A DNA stretch of 37,759 nt. Source: Paracoccaceae bacterium. Its GTDB lineage: Bacteria > Pseudomonadota > Alphaproteobacteria > Rhodobacterales > Rhodobacteraceae. The stretch lies in the NCBI GenBank assembly GCA_027492585.1, contig JAPUEK010000091.1, positions 1,654 to 39,412 on the forward strand. Reading direction: 5' to 3'. The position numbers and the translations under genes are program-made. This document shows positions 9,263 to 18,608 of the stretch, one piece after another (positions within the stretch are counted from its first letter, which is position 1; every line of letters starts with the position of its first letter). The notes beneath the pieces are model-generated. The model was not told where the DNA came from and made no database searches. It was given only the letters and a program-made list of their open reading frames with translations.

Positions 9263-9913
9263 ATGACCGCGACCAATGACCCCCGTCAGATCCTGATCGA
9301 AGCCGCCCGGCGTTCGGTTGCGCTTGGGCTCAATCGTGGCACGGTCGGCAACTTCAGCCTGCGGATCGACGGAGGTATGTTGATCACGCCAACCGGCATC
9401 CTGCCCGAGGCGCTGGAGCCAGATCAGATGGTGGCGATGGATCTGGACGGAACCTGGGAGGGGCGCTGGCGTCCCTCTTCCGAATGGCAGATCCATGCCC
9501 GCATCTATGCGCGGCGCCCCGATGCGGGAGCGGTGGTCCATACCCATTCCGACCATGCCACCGCCCTGTCTGCCCTGCGCCGGGCGATTCCGCCCTTTCA
9601 CTACATGATCGCCGGCTTTGGCTGCGATGAGATCCCCTGCGCCACCTATGCCTGTTTCGGCAGCCCCGCGCTGTCCGCAACGGTGATTGCGGCGCTTGGC
9701 GACAAGGCCTGTGCCTGTTTGATGGCTAATCACGGGGCGGTGACGCTGGGCCGGGACATGACCGCCGCAATGGGGCGCAGCGACAAACTGGAAATGCTGG
9801 CAAAGCAATATCTTCTGGCCTGCGCCGCCGGAGAGCCCGCGCTGCTTTCTGCGGCAGAACTGGCAGAGGTGCATCTGAGCTATCGCAGCTATGGCCAGCA
9901 GAGTGAAAAATAG
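9263..9913 (+). CDS. Class II aldolase/adducin family protein (OtnC-like)
   Basis: A 216-residue zinc-dependent aldolase or decarboxylase of the FucA/AraD/OtnC family. Visible features are GNFSLR near residue 33, the acid in SSEWQIHARIY, the zinc-binding HTHSDHA, and a later ANHGAVTLG with the third histidine. OtnC decarboxylates 3-oxo-tetronate 4-phosphate to dihydroxyacetone phosphate, which fits the adjacent kinase; a fuculose-phosphate-aldolase-type reaction is the alternative. GAGGAG at 9251-9256 is a good ribosome site 6 bp before ATG 9263, only 10 bp after the kinase stop. Last gene of the three-gene operon. Confidence 0.87.
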   Translation: MTATNDPRQILIEAARRSVALGLNRGTVGNFSLRIDGGMLITPTGILPEALEPDQMVAMDLDGTWEGRWRPSSEWQIHARIYARRPDAGAVVHTHSDHATALSALRRAIPPFHYMIAGFGCDEIPCATYACFGSPALSATVIAALGDKACACLMANHGAVTLGRDMTAAMGRSDKLEMLAKQYLLACAAGEPALLSAAELAEVHLSYRSYGQQSEK

Positions 9914-9928
9914 TGGAATATAATTTCA
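9914..9928 (+). promoter_or_regulatory. Putative IclR operator with embedded -10 before dppB
   Basis: TGGAATATAATTTCA starts directly after the aldolase stop codon. It contains a perfect -10 hexamer, TATAAT (9919-9924), so a bound repressor would cover the core promoter. A longer inverted repeat, AATATAAT-TTCA-ATTATATT (9917-9936), overlaps it. No good -35 is seen. The 141-bp gap to dppB (9914-10054) holds nothing else recognisable. Confidence 0.65.
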
Positions 9929-10054
9929 ATTATATTGACTAGCCCTGATCCTGCGTGAATACTCGGCATCATCTTCGACCGGCGCCGGATGGCGTTCATC
10001 ACGAACAGCGTCAGACCGCACCAGGGCGGCGATACCAACAGGAGGGAAAATCTT

Positions 10055-11068
10055 GTGATCCGCTACATCCTGCGCCGTCTGGCCGCGATGCCGTTCCTGA
10101 TCCTGGGGGTGGTGACGCTGGCCTTCCTGCTGACGACCGTGACCAAGGGGGACCAGCTTGCCTCGATCGTGTCGGAACGGCAGATGAACAATCCCGAAGT
10201 GGTCGCGGCGGCCAAGGCCCGCTGGGGTCTGGATCGAAGCCTGCCCGAGCGCTACGTCATCTATGTCAGCAACCTTGCCACCGGCGATATGGGTACGTCT
10301 TTCATCACCCGTCGCCCGGTGGCGCAGGATGTATTCCACCGCCTGCCCGCAACGATGGAACTGGTGATCGCGGCGATCATCGTGGCCTCGGCGATTGGAA
10401 TCACGCTTGGGGTTCTGGCGGCAAGTTTTCACAACACGGCGATTGACCATGTGTCGCGGATCTTTGCCCTGATCGGTTCCTCGGTGCCGGTGTTCTGGAT
10501 GGGGCTGGCGCTGCTCTATCTCTTCTCGGTGCAATGGGGCGTGCTGCCCGGTCCGGGACGGCTGGACCCAAGGGCGACGCTGCCGCCGCATGTAACCGGG
10601 TTCATGACGGTTGATACTCTGCTTGCGGGGAATTTCAGGCTGTTCCTCGACGTGCTCTGGCATCTGATCCTGCCCGCTTTCGTGCTGGGCTGGGCGGTGG
10701 CCGGCTCCATCTCCCGACTTGTGCGCGCCAATATGCTGGAAGTCCTGAGCCGTGACTTCATACGTACCGCCCGCGCCAAAGGGGCCAGTGAATTCCGCGT
10801 GGTGGTGCGCCATGCGCTGCGGAACACGATGGTGCCGACCCTGACGGTGATCGGCTATTCCTTCGCCTATCTCCTGACCGGAGCCGTTCTGACCGAGACG
10901 ATCTTTTCCTGGCCGGGGATGGGGTCCTACGCCGTTGATGCCGCGCGAGGGCTGGATTTTCCAGCGATTATCGGGGTGACCATCGTTGGCGGGATCGTCT
11001 TTCTGATCACCAATCTTCTGACAGACATCGCCTATGTGATCGCCAACCCGCGCGTGAGGCTGAGCTAG
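10055..11068 (+). CDS. Dipeptide/oligopeptide ABC transporter permease, DppB type
   Basis: A 337-residue inner-membrane permease. It opens VIRYILRRLAAMPFLILGVVTL, the typical DppB start with a long first helix, and later has the EAA-type loop RTARAKGASEFRVVVRHALRN, then TETIFSWPGMG, all standard for the DppB/OppB/GsiC group. The GTG start at 10055 is preferred over an ATG at 9989 because aggaggga at 10040-10047 sits at proper distance and the helix begins here. With DppC (3 bp downstream) it forms the channel; ATPases are encoded at 20117 and the likely binding protein at 23139. Confidence 0.92.
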   Translation: MIRYILRRLAAMPFLILGVVTLAFLLTTVTKGDQLASIVSERQMNNPEVVAAAKARWGLDRSLPERYVIYVSNLATGDMGTSFITRRPVAQDVFHRLPATMELVIAAIIVASAIGITLGVLAASFHNTAIDHVSRIFALIGSSVPVFWMGLALLYLFSVQWGVLPGPGRLDPRATLPPHVTGFMTVDTLLAGNFRLFLDVLWHLILPAFVLGWAVAGSISRLVRANMLEVLSRDFIRTARAKGASEFRVVVRHALRNTMVPTLTVIGYSFAYLLTGAVLTETIFSWPGMGSYAVDAARGLDFPAIIGVTIVGGIVFLITNLLTDIAYVIANPRVRLS

Positions 11069-11071
11069 GAC

Positions 11072-11914
11072 ATGACCACGCTCATCGCTTCCCGCCGCCG
11101 CTTCCGCCGCCCGCGCTGGCTGACCGTTCCGCTTGCCATCGGAATCGCGATTGTCCTGTTCTGGGGCATAGCGACGGTTGCCGCCCCCTTGATGACCTCA
11201 TACGCCCCGCTCGACATGGTGGGGCGCCGTCTGCAACCGCCAAACTGGGACCATTGGCTTGGCACCGATGCGCTTGGCCGCGATGTGCTGAGTCGCACCC
11301 TGCACGGGGCGCTTCATTCGATTCCACTTGCCATAGTGGTCGTGGCGATCGCGGTATCGATCGGGGCGACGCTTGGCGCGCTGGCTGGATATTTCGGCGG
11401 CCTTTTCGGTGCGGTGGTCATGCGGCTGGTCGATGTCACCCTATCCTTTCCGCCCATGTTGCTGGCGATGGCCGTCGCCGCCTCGTTGGGGACGGGGCTG
11501 TGGAATGCGGCGATTGCGATGGTCATCGTCTGGTGGCCCGTCTACGCGCGGCTGATGCGCGCCCAGGTGCTGGAGGTGCGCGAGCGCGAACATGTCGAGG
11601 CTGCCATCGCCATCGGCGCCGGCAAGGGCCGCGTCCTGCGCCGCCACATCCTGCCGCTGTGCTGGACCCCGGTCCTGATCAGCGCAACGATGGATCTGGG
11701 CCAGGTGATCCTGCTGGCGGCCTCGCTGTCCTTCATCGGGCTGGGTGCGACGCCACCGACACCGGAATGGGGCTCGATGATCTCGGACGGGGCGGCGCAA
11801 TTCTATTCCTGGTGGATCGCGCTTGGGCCGGGGTTGGCCATCCTGACCATCGTGCTGGGCTTCAACTTCATCGGTGACGGATTGCACGACTACTTCGATC
11901 CCCGGTCGCGCTGA
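11072..11914 (+). CDS. Dipeptide/oligopeptide ABC transporter permease, DppC type
   Basis: A 280-residue second permease. The periplasmic segment HWLGTDALGRDVLSR is the DppC/OppC hallmark, and the loop AIAIGAGKGRVLRRHILP is the ATPase-contacting EAA motif. The end, GFNFIGDGLHDYFDPRSR, is the almost invariant DppC C-terminus, so the gene is complete. It follows dppB by 3 bp and pairs with it. Substrate specificity lies in the binding protein, not here. Confidence 0.93.
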   Translation: MTTLIASRRRFRRPRWLTVPLAIGIAIVLFWGIATVAAPLMTSYAPLDMVGRRLQPPNWDHWLGTDALGRDVLSRTLHGALHSIPLAIVVVAIAVSIGATLGALAGYFGGLFGAVVMRLVDVTLSFPPMLLAMAVAASLGTGLWNAAIAMVIVWWPVYARLMRAQVLEVREREHVEAAIAIGAGKGRVLRRHILPLCWTPVLISATMDLGQVILLAASLSFIGLGATPPTPEWGSMISDGAAQFYSWWIALGPGLAILTIVLGFNFIGDGLHDYFDPRSR

Positions 11915-11958
11915 ACGCGGGACCGGGCCGGCATTCAGCGCCGTGACAGGGAGCGAGG

Positions 11959-11980
11959 CGGGAGGCATGTCTGCCTCCCG
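11959..11980 (+). terminator. Stem-loop between dppC and the CoA-transferase gene
   Basis: CGGGAGGCA (11959-11967) pairs perfectly with TGCCTCCCG (11972-11980) over a 4-nt loop. There is no T tract, and the next gene starts only 16 bp downstream with its own ribosome site (gggagagag). It is more likely an mRNA-stabilising or attenuating element between transport and enzyme genes than a full terminator. Confidence 0.5.
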
Positions 11981-11995
11981 GCAAGGGAGAGAGAG

Positions 11996-13255
11996 ATGAC
12001 ACACCGGAAACTGCCGCTGGAGGGAATCCGCGTGCTGGATCTGTCGCGCGTGCTGGCCGGGCCTTGGGCAACGATGTCGCTGGGCGATCTGGGGGCCGAG
12101 ATCTGGAAGATCGAGAATGTGAAGGGTGGCGACGACACCCGCGCCTGGTCGGTGCCGAACTACAAGGGCATCAGCACCTATTACCTCTGCGCCAATCGCG
12201 GGAAGCATTCGATCGCGGTCGATCTGAAGGCGCCAGAGGGGCGGCAGATCGTGCTGGATCTTGCCGCGAAGGCAGATGTGGTGGTCGAGAACTTCCGCGC
12301 CGGAACCGTTGACCGACTGGGGATCGGCTATGAGGACATCCGCAAGATCAATCCCGGTATCGTCTACTGCTCGATCTCGGGCTATGGCCAGACCGGGCCG
12401 GAAAGTGACCGGCCGGGCTATGATTTCGTGATGCAGGCCGAAAGCGGCATGATGTCGATCACGGGGCAGGAAGACGGTCCTCCCACCCGGCTGGGCGTGG
12501 CCTTTGCCGATGTGGTGGGCGGCATGGTTGCCACACAGTCGATTCTGGCCGCGCTCTACCAGCGGCGCGAGACCGGGCTTGGTCAGTATATCGACGTTGC
12601 CCTGCTTGAGACCACGCTGAACATGCTGATCAACGTCGGCACCGGCTATCTGAACGCAGGGGCCGAGCCGCGGCGTTTCGGCAATGCCCACCCGACCGTG
12701 GTACCCTATCAGGTCTTTGACACGGCGGACGGCACCTTTGCCCTTGCCGTTGGAAATGACCGGATGTTCCAGGATTTCTGCACCCAGGTCATAGACCGCC
12801 CGGATCTGGTATCGGACCCGCGTTTTGTCACCTCGCATCAGCGCGCACTGAACCGGGAGCCATTGCTGGCCGAACTTGCCGGAATCCTGCGCGGGCGGGG
12901 AACCGAAGACTGGCTGGCGGCCTGCCATGCGGCCAGCGTGCCGGCGGGCAAGGTCAAATCCATCGCCGAAGCCCTGAATGCCGCCAGCGCCAATGAACGC
13001 GGCCTGATCCAGATCTTGCAGCATCCGGAGTTGGGCGAGGTCCGGCTTGTGGCTCCGGCTCAGGGGCTTGCCGCGCAAAAGGGCCTTGTACCCAAGGCGC
13101 CGCCGCTGCTGGGCGAGGATACGCAGGCCGTGCTGGGCCGGGTTCTTGGGATCGACCGATCTCGGATCGAGACGCTGGCCAAAGCCGGCATCATCGGCAT
13201 CCGGGAAAGCCGGACGGAACCGGAAGAAACCAAGTCGGCAACGGCATCGGCCTGA
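11996..13255 (+). CDS. CaiB/BaiF (family III) CoA-transferase
   Basis: A 419-residue enzyme that moves CoA from a donor thioester to a free carboxylic acid. It starts [18 protein letters not shown], the family signature, then has [29 protein letters not shown] and SGYGQTGP. Asp172 in [10 protein letters not shown] fits the catalytic aspartate (Asp169 of formyl-CoA transferase). The C-terminus carries about 20 extra polar residues. Together with the acyl-CoA dehydrogenase and the hydratase/dehydrogenase fusion, it probably activates the substrate acid for beta-oxidation. Succinyl-CoA or an acyl-CoA product is a likely donor, by family knowledge. Confidence 0.92.
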   Translation: MTHRKLPLEGIRVLDLSRVLAGPWATMSLGDLGAEIWKIENVKGGDDTRAWSVPNYKGISTYYLCANRGKHSIAVDLKAPEGRQIVLDLAAKADVVVENFRAGTVDRLGIGYEDIRKINPGIVYCSISGYGQTGPESDRPGYDFVMQAESGMMSITGQEDGPPTRLGVAFADVVGGMVATQSILAALYQRRETGLGQYIDVALLETTLNMLINVGTGYLNAGAEPRRFGNAHPTVVPYQVFDTADGTFALAVGNDRMFQDFCTQVIDRPDLVSDPRFVTSHQRALNREPLLAELAGILRGRGTEDWLAACHAASVPAGKVKSIAEALNAASANERGLIQILQHPELGEVRLVAPAQGLAAQKGLVPKAPPLLGEDTQAVLGRVLGIDRSRIETLAKAGIIGIRESRTEPEETKSATASA

Positions 13256-13285
13256 AAGCTGCGCGGAACAGGAGAGAGGCCCGAC

Positions 13286-15250
13286 ATGGGTATCCAGCTC
13301 GAAAACCACGGTGGCATTGCGGTCGTGACTATCGACAACCCGCCGGTCAACGCGGTGAGCCATGCAATCCGGCAGGAGTTGTGGGACATCGCGGCCCGGA
13401 TCGAAAGCGATACGGCGCTCCGGGCGGTGGTCCTGACCGGGGCTGGCAAGCTTTTCATCGGGGGCGCGGATATTGCCGAGTTCGATCGCCCGCCAGAACC
13501 GCCGCTGTTGCCCGATCTGCTGGCGCGGATCGAGGCTGCGACGAAGCCCTGGACGGTGGCGATGCACGGGATGACACTGGGCGGCGGGGTCGAGGTCGCC
13601 CTGGCCTGCCGCTATCGGGTCGCGGCGCCTGGCAGCCGCTTCGGTCTGCCCGAGATCAATCTGGGGATCATCCCCGGATCAGGCGGCACGCAACGTCTGG
13701 CGCGGCTGATCGGGGCCGAAGCCGCGCTGCCGGTGGTGGCCGAAAACCGCGTTCTCGACAATGCCGCCGCCCTGGCAGCGGGGCTGCTGGACCGGGTGAT
13801 CGAGGGTGATCTGGTCGATGGTGCGGTGGCTTTCGCCCGCGAGACGCTTTCGGCACCGCCCGCAACGCTGGCGCGGGATCGGGATGTCGCCGATCCGGGT
13901 GCCGCCTTCTGGGAGGCCGCCCGCACGAGGATCACCCGTTCCGCCAAGGGGCTTCAGGCTCCGGGTCTTGCAATGGAGGCGTTGCGCTTTGGGGTCGAAC
14001 ACGGATTTGAGAAGGGCCTCGTCCAGGAACGCGAGAGTTTCCTACGGCTGAAGGCCGGCACGGAATCCGCGGCCTTGCGCTATCTCTTCTTCGCCGAGCG
14101 TGCGGCACCCAAACCTGCCGATCTGCGCGGCATTGAACCGCGCCCCATTGCTTCGGCCGGGGTGGTTGGTGGCGGCACCATGGGAACGGGCATCGTTGCC
14201 GCGCTGCGGAATGCCGGACTGCCGGTCGTGCTGGTGGAACGCGACGAGGCGGCACTGTCCCGTGCGATGGACAGCCTGCTTGGCATCTTCACCGCCGCCG
14301 CGAAACGCGGGCTGATCAGTCAGGCCGATGTGGCGGCACGGATGGCAGGCATCACCCCCGTCACCGGCTATGATGCGCTGTCAGGTGCAGATCTGGTGAT
14401 CGAAGCGGTGTTCGAGGATCTGGGCGTCAAGCGTGCGGTCTTTGCGGCGCTGACTGCGGTCTGTCGTGCCGATGCGATCCTTGCGACCAATACCTCCTAT
14501 ATCGACCCCAGGCTGATCGCCGAAGGACTGGCTTCGTCCGACCGGCTTGTCGGGCTGCATTTCTTCAGCCCCGCCCATGTGATGAAACTGCTGGAGATCA
14601 TCCCGCTTCCCGATACGGCACCAGAGGTTCTGGCCGCGGCCTTCGATCTTGCCCGCAGGCTGGGCAAGGTTCCCGTCCGCTCGGGGATCTGTGATGGCTT
14701 CATCGGCAATCGCATCCTGCGCCGTTACCGTCAGGAGGCCGAAGAGATGGTGCTGTACGGCGTTTCCTGTGCTCAGATCGACGCCGCATTGCGTGGCTTT
14801 GGCTACGCGATGGGTCCGTTCGAGATGCAGGATCTGGCCGGGCTCGACATCTCCTGGCTGCACCGCGAAGCCGCGCGGGCGCGGGGCGAGGATGTTCCGC
14901 CCACCCCCGGCGATCTTCTGGTGCAGGCCGGTCGCAAGGGGCAGAAAACGGGCGGGGGCTGGTATGACTATGCGCCGGGCAGCCGCGATCCGCTGCCGTC
15001 AGAGGCTGTCCGCGACCTGATTGCCCCACTGGTGCGCGGGCCTGAACGGACGCTTTCGGCCGATGTGATCGTGGCCCGCCTGCTGGAGGCGATGGCGGAC
15101 GAGGGCCGTCTGATCCTTGAGGAGGGAATCGCAAGCGGGCCAGGCGCGATAGATCTGGTCGAAGTGCATGGCTACGGCTTTCCGCGCGGCAAGGGCGGGC
15201 CGATGTTTCTGGCCGCAAGGCCAGCAAATCCGACGGACGGAGCAATCTGA
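13286..15250 (+). CDS. Enoyl-CoA hydratase / 3-hydroxyacyl-CoA dehydrogenase fusion (FadB/FadJ type)
   Basis: A 654-residue bifunctional enzyme. Residues 1-200 are a crotonase domain: [12 protein letters not shown] for the oxyanion hole, and the two acid positions in [11 protein letters not shown] and [11 protein letters not shown] are present, so hydratase activity is expected. Residues 290-480 are the NAD-binding 3-hydroxyacyl-CoA dehydrogenase domain ([12 protein letters not shown]), with the catalytic histidine in [17 protein letters not shown]. The remainder is the two-part C-terminal dehydrogenase domain. It is shorter than E. coli FadB (729) and like the single-chain bacterial and peroxisomal forms. 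It converts an enoyl-CoA to a 3-oxoacyl-CoA. No thiolase gene is in the window. The stop overlaps the aldehyde dehydrogenase start (TGATG). Confidence 0.93.
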   Translation: MGIQLENHGGIAVVTIDNPPVNAVSHAIRQELWDIAARIESDTALRAVVLTGAGKLFIGGADIAEFDRPPEPPLLPDLLARIEAATKPWTVAMHGMTLGGGVEVALACRYRVAAPGSRFGLPEINLGIIPGSGGTQRLARLIGAEAALPVVAENRVLDNAAALAAGLLDRVIEGDLVDGAVAFARETLSAPPATLARDRDVADPGAAFWEAARTRITRSAKGLQAPGLAMEALRFGVEHGFEKGLVQERESFLRLKAGTESAALRYLFFAERAAPKPADLRGIEPRPIASAGVVGGGTMGTGIVAALRNAGLPVVLVERDEAALSRAMDSLLGIFTAAAKRGLISQADVAARMAGITPVTGYDALSGADLVIEAVFEDLGVKRAVFAALTAVCRADAILATNTSYIDPRLIAEGLASSDRLVGLHFFSPAHVMKLLEIIPLPDTAPEVLAAAFDLARRLGKVPVRSGICDGFIGNRILRRYRQEAEEMVLYGVSCAQIDAALRGFGYAMGPFEMQDLAGLDISWLHREAARARGEDVPPTPGDLLVQAGRKGQKTGGGWYDYAPGSRDPLPSEAVRDLIAPLVRGPERTLSADVIVARLLEAMADEGRLILEEGIASGPGAIDLVEVHGYGFPRGKGGPMFLAARPANPTDGAI

Positions 15251-16683
15251 TGACGCGCAGCGATACCCTCCTGTTCATTGATGGCCAGTGGCAGCCTGGC
15301 ACTGGCGGGCGGACGATCCCGGTGATCAACCCGGCAACCGGGCGCGAGATCGGCAGCGTGGCCCATGCCGCGCGCGCGGATCTTGACGCGGCGCTTGTGG
15401 CGGTTGCGCGTGGCTTTCAGACTTGGCGAAACACCCCTGCCTTTGAGCGCGGCAAGATCATGCGACGCGCGGCCCAACTGCTGCGGGATCGTGCCGATAA
15501 TGTCGCCGTTCTGATGGTGCGCGAAAATGGCAAGCCCCTTGCCCAGGCAAGGGCCGAGATTGCGGCGGCTTCCGATGTGATCGACTGGTTCGCGGGCGAG
15601 GGTCAGCGAACCTATGGCCAGGTGATCCCGTCGCGCAGCCCCGATGTGCTGCAACTTACGATGAAGGGGCCGGTCGGGCCGGTTGCCGCCTTCACGCCGT
15701 GGAATTTCCCGATCAATCAGGTGGTGAGAAAGCTGTCTGCGGCGCTGGCGGCTGGCTGCTCGATCATCGTCAAGGCGCCCGAGGAAACCCCGGCCTCGCC
15801 CGCCGAGCTGATCCGCGCCTTTGCCGATGCGGGCGTTCCCGCGGGTGTGGTGAATCTGGTCTACGGCGTCCCGGCCGAGATTTCCGAATATCTCATCGCC
15901 CATCCGGTGATCCGCAAGATCTCCTTCACCGGCTCGACCCCGGTGGGCAAGCAGCTTGCCGCTTTGGCCGGGCTGCATATGAAACGGGCGACGATGGAGC
16001 TGGGCGGACATGCGCCGGTGATCGTGGCGGCGGATGCCGATCTTGATGTCGCGGTGCCGCAGATTGCCCAGCACAAGTTCCGCAATGCGGGCCAGGTCTG
16101 TGTCTCACCGACGCGGTTTCTGGTGCAGGACGATCTGCACGCGGCTTTTACCGAACGCTTCACCGCCTATGCGGCCGGGCTGAAGGTGGGGGACGGCATG
16201 GACCCGGACACCGATATGGGGCCGCTGTCGAACGAACGCCGCATCCCCGCACTGGAGGCGCTGATCGCGGATGCGGTTGAAAAAGGTGCGCGGCTGACGA
16301 CAGGCGGACGGCGGATCGGCAATGAAGGCTGGTTTTTCGAGCCGACGGTGCTGGCCGATGTGCCGCAGACAGCGCGGATCATGAACGAAGAACCCTTCGG
16401 TCCGGTCGCGGTGATCAACCGTTTCAAGACGCTGGACGAGGCGATCCGCGAGGCCAACCGGCTTCCCTTTGGTCTCGCGGCCTATGCCTATACGGCGGAC
16501 ACCGCCACGGCGACGCGGCTTGGCAATGAGATCGAGGCGGGGATGCTGACGATCAACCATCTGGGCCTTGCGCTGCCCGAAGTACCCTTCGGCGGCCTGA
16601 AGGACAGCGGCCACGGGACCGAGGGCGGATCGGAAGCGATCGAAGCCTATCTGGAAACGCGGTTTGTGACCCGCAAAGGCTGA
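15250..16683 (+). CDS. NAD(P)-dependent aldehyde dehydrogenase (succinate-semialdehyde dehydrogenase-like)
   Basis: A 477-residue complete ALDH. Asn152 (TPWNFP), Glu250 (MELGGHAP) and the nucleophile Cys284 ([11 protein letters not shown]) are all in place, as are the FTGSTPVG cofactor loop and the NEEPFGPV segment. The SPTR after the cysteine and overall spacing resemble succinate-semialdehyde and related dehydrogenases. It probably oxidises the aldehyde made by an amine oxidase or aminotransferase to the acid used by the CoA-transferase. The start overlaps the upstream stop by one base. The precise aldehyde is not deducible. Confidence 0.92.
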   Translation: MTRSDTLLFIDGQWQPGTGGRTIPVINPATGREIGSVAHAARADLDAALVAVARGFQTWRNTPAFERGKIMRRAAQLLRDRADNVAVLMVRENGKPLAQARAEIAAASDVIDWFAGEGQRTYGQVIPSRSPDVLQLTMKGPVGPVAAFTPWNFPINQVVRKLSAALAAGCSIIVKAPEETPASPAELIRAFADAGVPAGVVNLVYGVPAEISEYLIAHPVIRKISFTGSTPVGKQLAALAGLHMKRATMELGGHAPVIVAADADLDVAVPQIAQHKFRNAGQVCVSPTRFLVQDDLHAAFTERFTAYAAGLKVGDGMDPDTDMGPLSNERRIPALEALIADAVEKGARLTTGGRRIGNEGWFFEPTVLADVPQTARIMNEEPFGPVAVINRFKTLDEAIREANRLPFGLAAYAYTADTATATRLGNEIEAGMLTINHLGLALPEVPFGGLKDSGHGTEGGSEAIEAYLETRFVTRKG

Positions 16684-16693
16684 TGGTGTTGGC

Positions 16694-17560
16694 ATGAGCA
16701 GCAAGATCACAACACCGCAAGCGACCGCCAGCCAGATCGCAGGCCAAATCACGGGCCAGACCGCGATCCTGCTGATGCTTGCCGATCCGGTGGCCCATAT
16801 CCGGGGCAGCGCACTGATCAACGCGCGCTTTGCAGAGCTTGGCCTGGACGCGGCGATCGTGCCTTTGCATGTTGCGCCTGCCGATCTGGGCCGGATGATC
16901 GACGCGGTGCGGCATATGCGAAATGTCGCCGGGCTGGGGATCACGATCCCGCACAAGATTGCCGTCATCGCGCATCTTGACGATGTCACGCTGGGGGCAA
17001 GACGGGCCGGCGCGGTAAACTTCGTCCGCCGCGACGCGGATGGCCGCCTGACCGGCACCAATACCGATGGCGCGGGCTTCCTTGCGGGGTTGCGCGGCCA
17101 GCATGTGGAGGTTGCAGGGCAAAGCGCTGTTTTGGCTGGGGCAGGGGGTGTGGCGCGGGCCATCGCCTTTGCGCTGGCCGATGCCGGGCTTGGCAAGTTG
17201 CGGATCCTGAACCGCGATCATGGCAAGGCCGCCGCCCTTGCGCGCGATGTGCAGGATGCTGTGCCGGATTGCGAGGTTTTGGCGATCACCGCCAATGATC
17301 CACTGCCGGTCTGCGATCTTCTGATCAACGGCACTGCGCTTGGCATGAAGGCCGGGGAACCGCTGCCCGTGCCGCCGGGCTGGCTGCGCCCGGACATGAC
17401 CGTGGCCGAAGTCGTGATCTCTCCCGCGCGCACGGCCCTTCTGGTCGCGGCGCAGGCCTGCGGCTGCCGGATCGTCTCGGGGGCAGAGATGCTGCGACCG
17501 CAGCCGGATATGGTGGCCGATTTCCTTGGCCTGAAAACATCGGGCAGCGGGGCATCATGA
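16694..17560 (+). CDS. AroE-like (shikimate dehydrogenase family) oxidoreductase with altered substrate site
   Basis: A 288-residue protein of the shikimate/quinate dehydrogenase fold. The catalytic Lys88 (TIPHK) and Asp125 (GTNTDGAGF) are conserved, and LAGAGGVARAI (147-157) is the NADP-binding loop. The shikimate carboxylate is normally held by two serines in an HSxSP motif; here the segment reads HIRGS (residues 35-39), so both serines are gone. A true AroE role is therefore unlikely. A specialised dehydrogenase acting on a pathway hydroxy acid is more plausible, in line with the known AroE-like paralogues. It lies 10 bp after the aldehyde dehydrogenase gene and ends this operon. Confidence 0.82.
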   Translation: MSSKITTPQATASQIAGQITGQTAILLMLADPVAHIRGSALINARFAELGLDAAIVPLHVAPADLGRMIDAVRHMRNVAGLGITIPHKIAVIAHLDDVTLGARRAGAVNFVRRDADGRLTGTNTDGAGFLAGLRGQHVEVAGQSAVLAGAGGVARAIAFALADAGLGKLRILNRDHGKAAALARDVQDAVPDCEVLAITANDPLPVCDLLINGTALGMKAGEPLPVPPGWLRPDMTVAEVVISPARTALLVAAQACGCRIVSGAEMLRPQPDMVADFLGLKTSGSGAS

Positions 17561-17631
17561 TGCACAGACCTACGGAAGAGCCGCTCTCCTTCGCGCCTTT
17601 GGGGCAGGCGGGTGGCCCGTTCGACCTCTTG

Positions 17632-17678
17632 TTGACAAGCCAGACATGCCCGGCAACATGAACCGGAATTTCATTTCA
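17632..17678 (+). promoter_or_regulatory. Promoter and operator of the IclR gene
   Basis: A perfect -35 hexamer TTGACA (17632-17637) is followed after 17 bp by a weak -10 (AACATG, 17655-17660). The 15-bp operator CGGAATTTCATTTCA (17664-17678) lies at the expected transcription start. This arrangement suits autorepression by the IclR protein, whose start codon is 48 bp further on. The spacer 17561-17726 holds no other feature. Confidence 0.6.
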
Positions 17679-17726
17679 GTCACCGCCATGGAGCTGTGAC
17701 ATTTTTCCGGGAAGGACAGGGGCGCC

Positions 17727-18542
17727 ATGCGCAAGAGACAGACCTCGAACGAAGCCACGGACAGCGGCGGGACCGCTGCGACGCTGACCCGCGGGCTTGA
17801 GATCCTCCGCGCCTTTGGTGCAGGGGACAGCACCTTGGGCAATCAGGATCTGATCGACCGCACCGGCCTGCCAAAAGCGACGATCTCCCGCCTGACCGCA
17901 ACGCTGATCAAGCTTGGCTACCTGCACTACAACGAGCAGCTTGGCCGCTACAGCATCGGTCCGGCGACTGTCTGTCTGGGCTATACCGCGCTCAGCTCTT
18001 CGGCCGTGGTGCATATGGCGGTGCCGCTGATGCAGGAGCTGGCCGACCGCAGCGGGGTGGCGGCGGCGCTTGGCACAAGGGATGGGTCGGAAATGGTCTA
18101 TCTTGCCAGTTGCCGCTCGCTTGCGCCGGTGTCGCTGCGGCTGAATGTCGGCTCGCGCCTGCCGATCTGGAATACCGCGATGGGACTTGCCTATCTGGTC
18201 GAGATGAAGCCCGAGCCCCGTGCCGCATTGATCGGGCAGATGGTCGAGGCCCATCCCGATCAAGCCGGCAGGATCCGCGATCTGGTGGCCGAGGCCGAGG
18301 ACTCCTATAGAAAACTGGGCTTTGTCAGCGTCTTTGGCAGTTGGTTCAGCTATATCAATGCGGTGGGCCTCGCATTTCGGCCTACCGACGGGTCGCCCCT
18401 TGTGGCGATCACTTGCGGCGGCATTGTCGATGTGCTGCCGAAAGAACATTGTCTGGAGCGGATCGGCCCCGATCTTGTCCGCACTGTCGAACGTCTGCGT
18501 GCTCGCCTGAACGGCACGGCAGAACCACCCCCGCTCCCATGA
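17727..18542 (+). CDS. IclR family transcriptional regulator
   Basis: A 271-residue regulator. Residues about 20-80 form the winged helix (LTRGLEILRAFG, then LIDRTGLPKATISRLTATLIKLGYL), and the rest is the IclR effector domain with conserved SSAVVHMAVPLMQELAD, then GTRDGSEMVYLA. IclR proteins bind small acids and usually repress, sometimes activate, nearby catabolic genes through short A/T-rich palindromes. The copy of the 15-bp site in its own promoter and four more around the cluster make it the best candidate for the controller of this region. ATG 17727 is preceded by ggaaggacagggg. Confidence 0.92.
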   Translation: MRKRQTSNEATDSGGTAATLTRGLEILRAFGAGDSTLGNQDLIDRTGLPKATISRLTATLIKLGYLHYNEQLGRYSIGPATVCLGYTALSSSAVVHMAVPLMQELADRSGVAAALGTRDGSEMVYLASCRSLAPVSLRLNVGSRLPIWNTAMGLAYLVEMKPEPRAALIGQMVEAHPDQAGRIRDLVAEAEDSYRKLGFVSVFGSWFSYINAVGLAFRPTDGSPLVAITCGGIVDVLPKEHCLERIGPDLVRTVERLRARLNGTAEPPPLP

Positions 18543-18547
18543 CCGCC

Positions 18548-18580
18548 CAGCAACCCGGCTGCGGAAAGGCCGGGTTGCTG
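18548..18580 (+). terminator. Strong hairpin between iclR-type gene and E2 gene
   Basis: CAGCAACCCGGC (18548-18559) pairs perfectly with GCCGGGTTGCTG (18569-18580) around a 9-nt loop. No T tract follows, so it may be an incomplete terminator that lowers E2 expression relative to the regulator. The E2 gene begins 28 bp later, and no separate operator is seen before it. Confidence 0.55.
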
Positions 18581-18608
18581 GACCGTCGCTCTTCCGAAGG
18601 ACGCTGCA

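Noticed and set aside
11441-13567. A 708-codon open frame on the minus strand opposite dppC and the CoA-transferase
   Set aside because: Low-complexity Arg/His/Gln-rich translation and clear plus-strand genes with conserved motifs show it is an antisense shadow.
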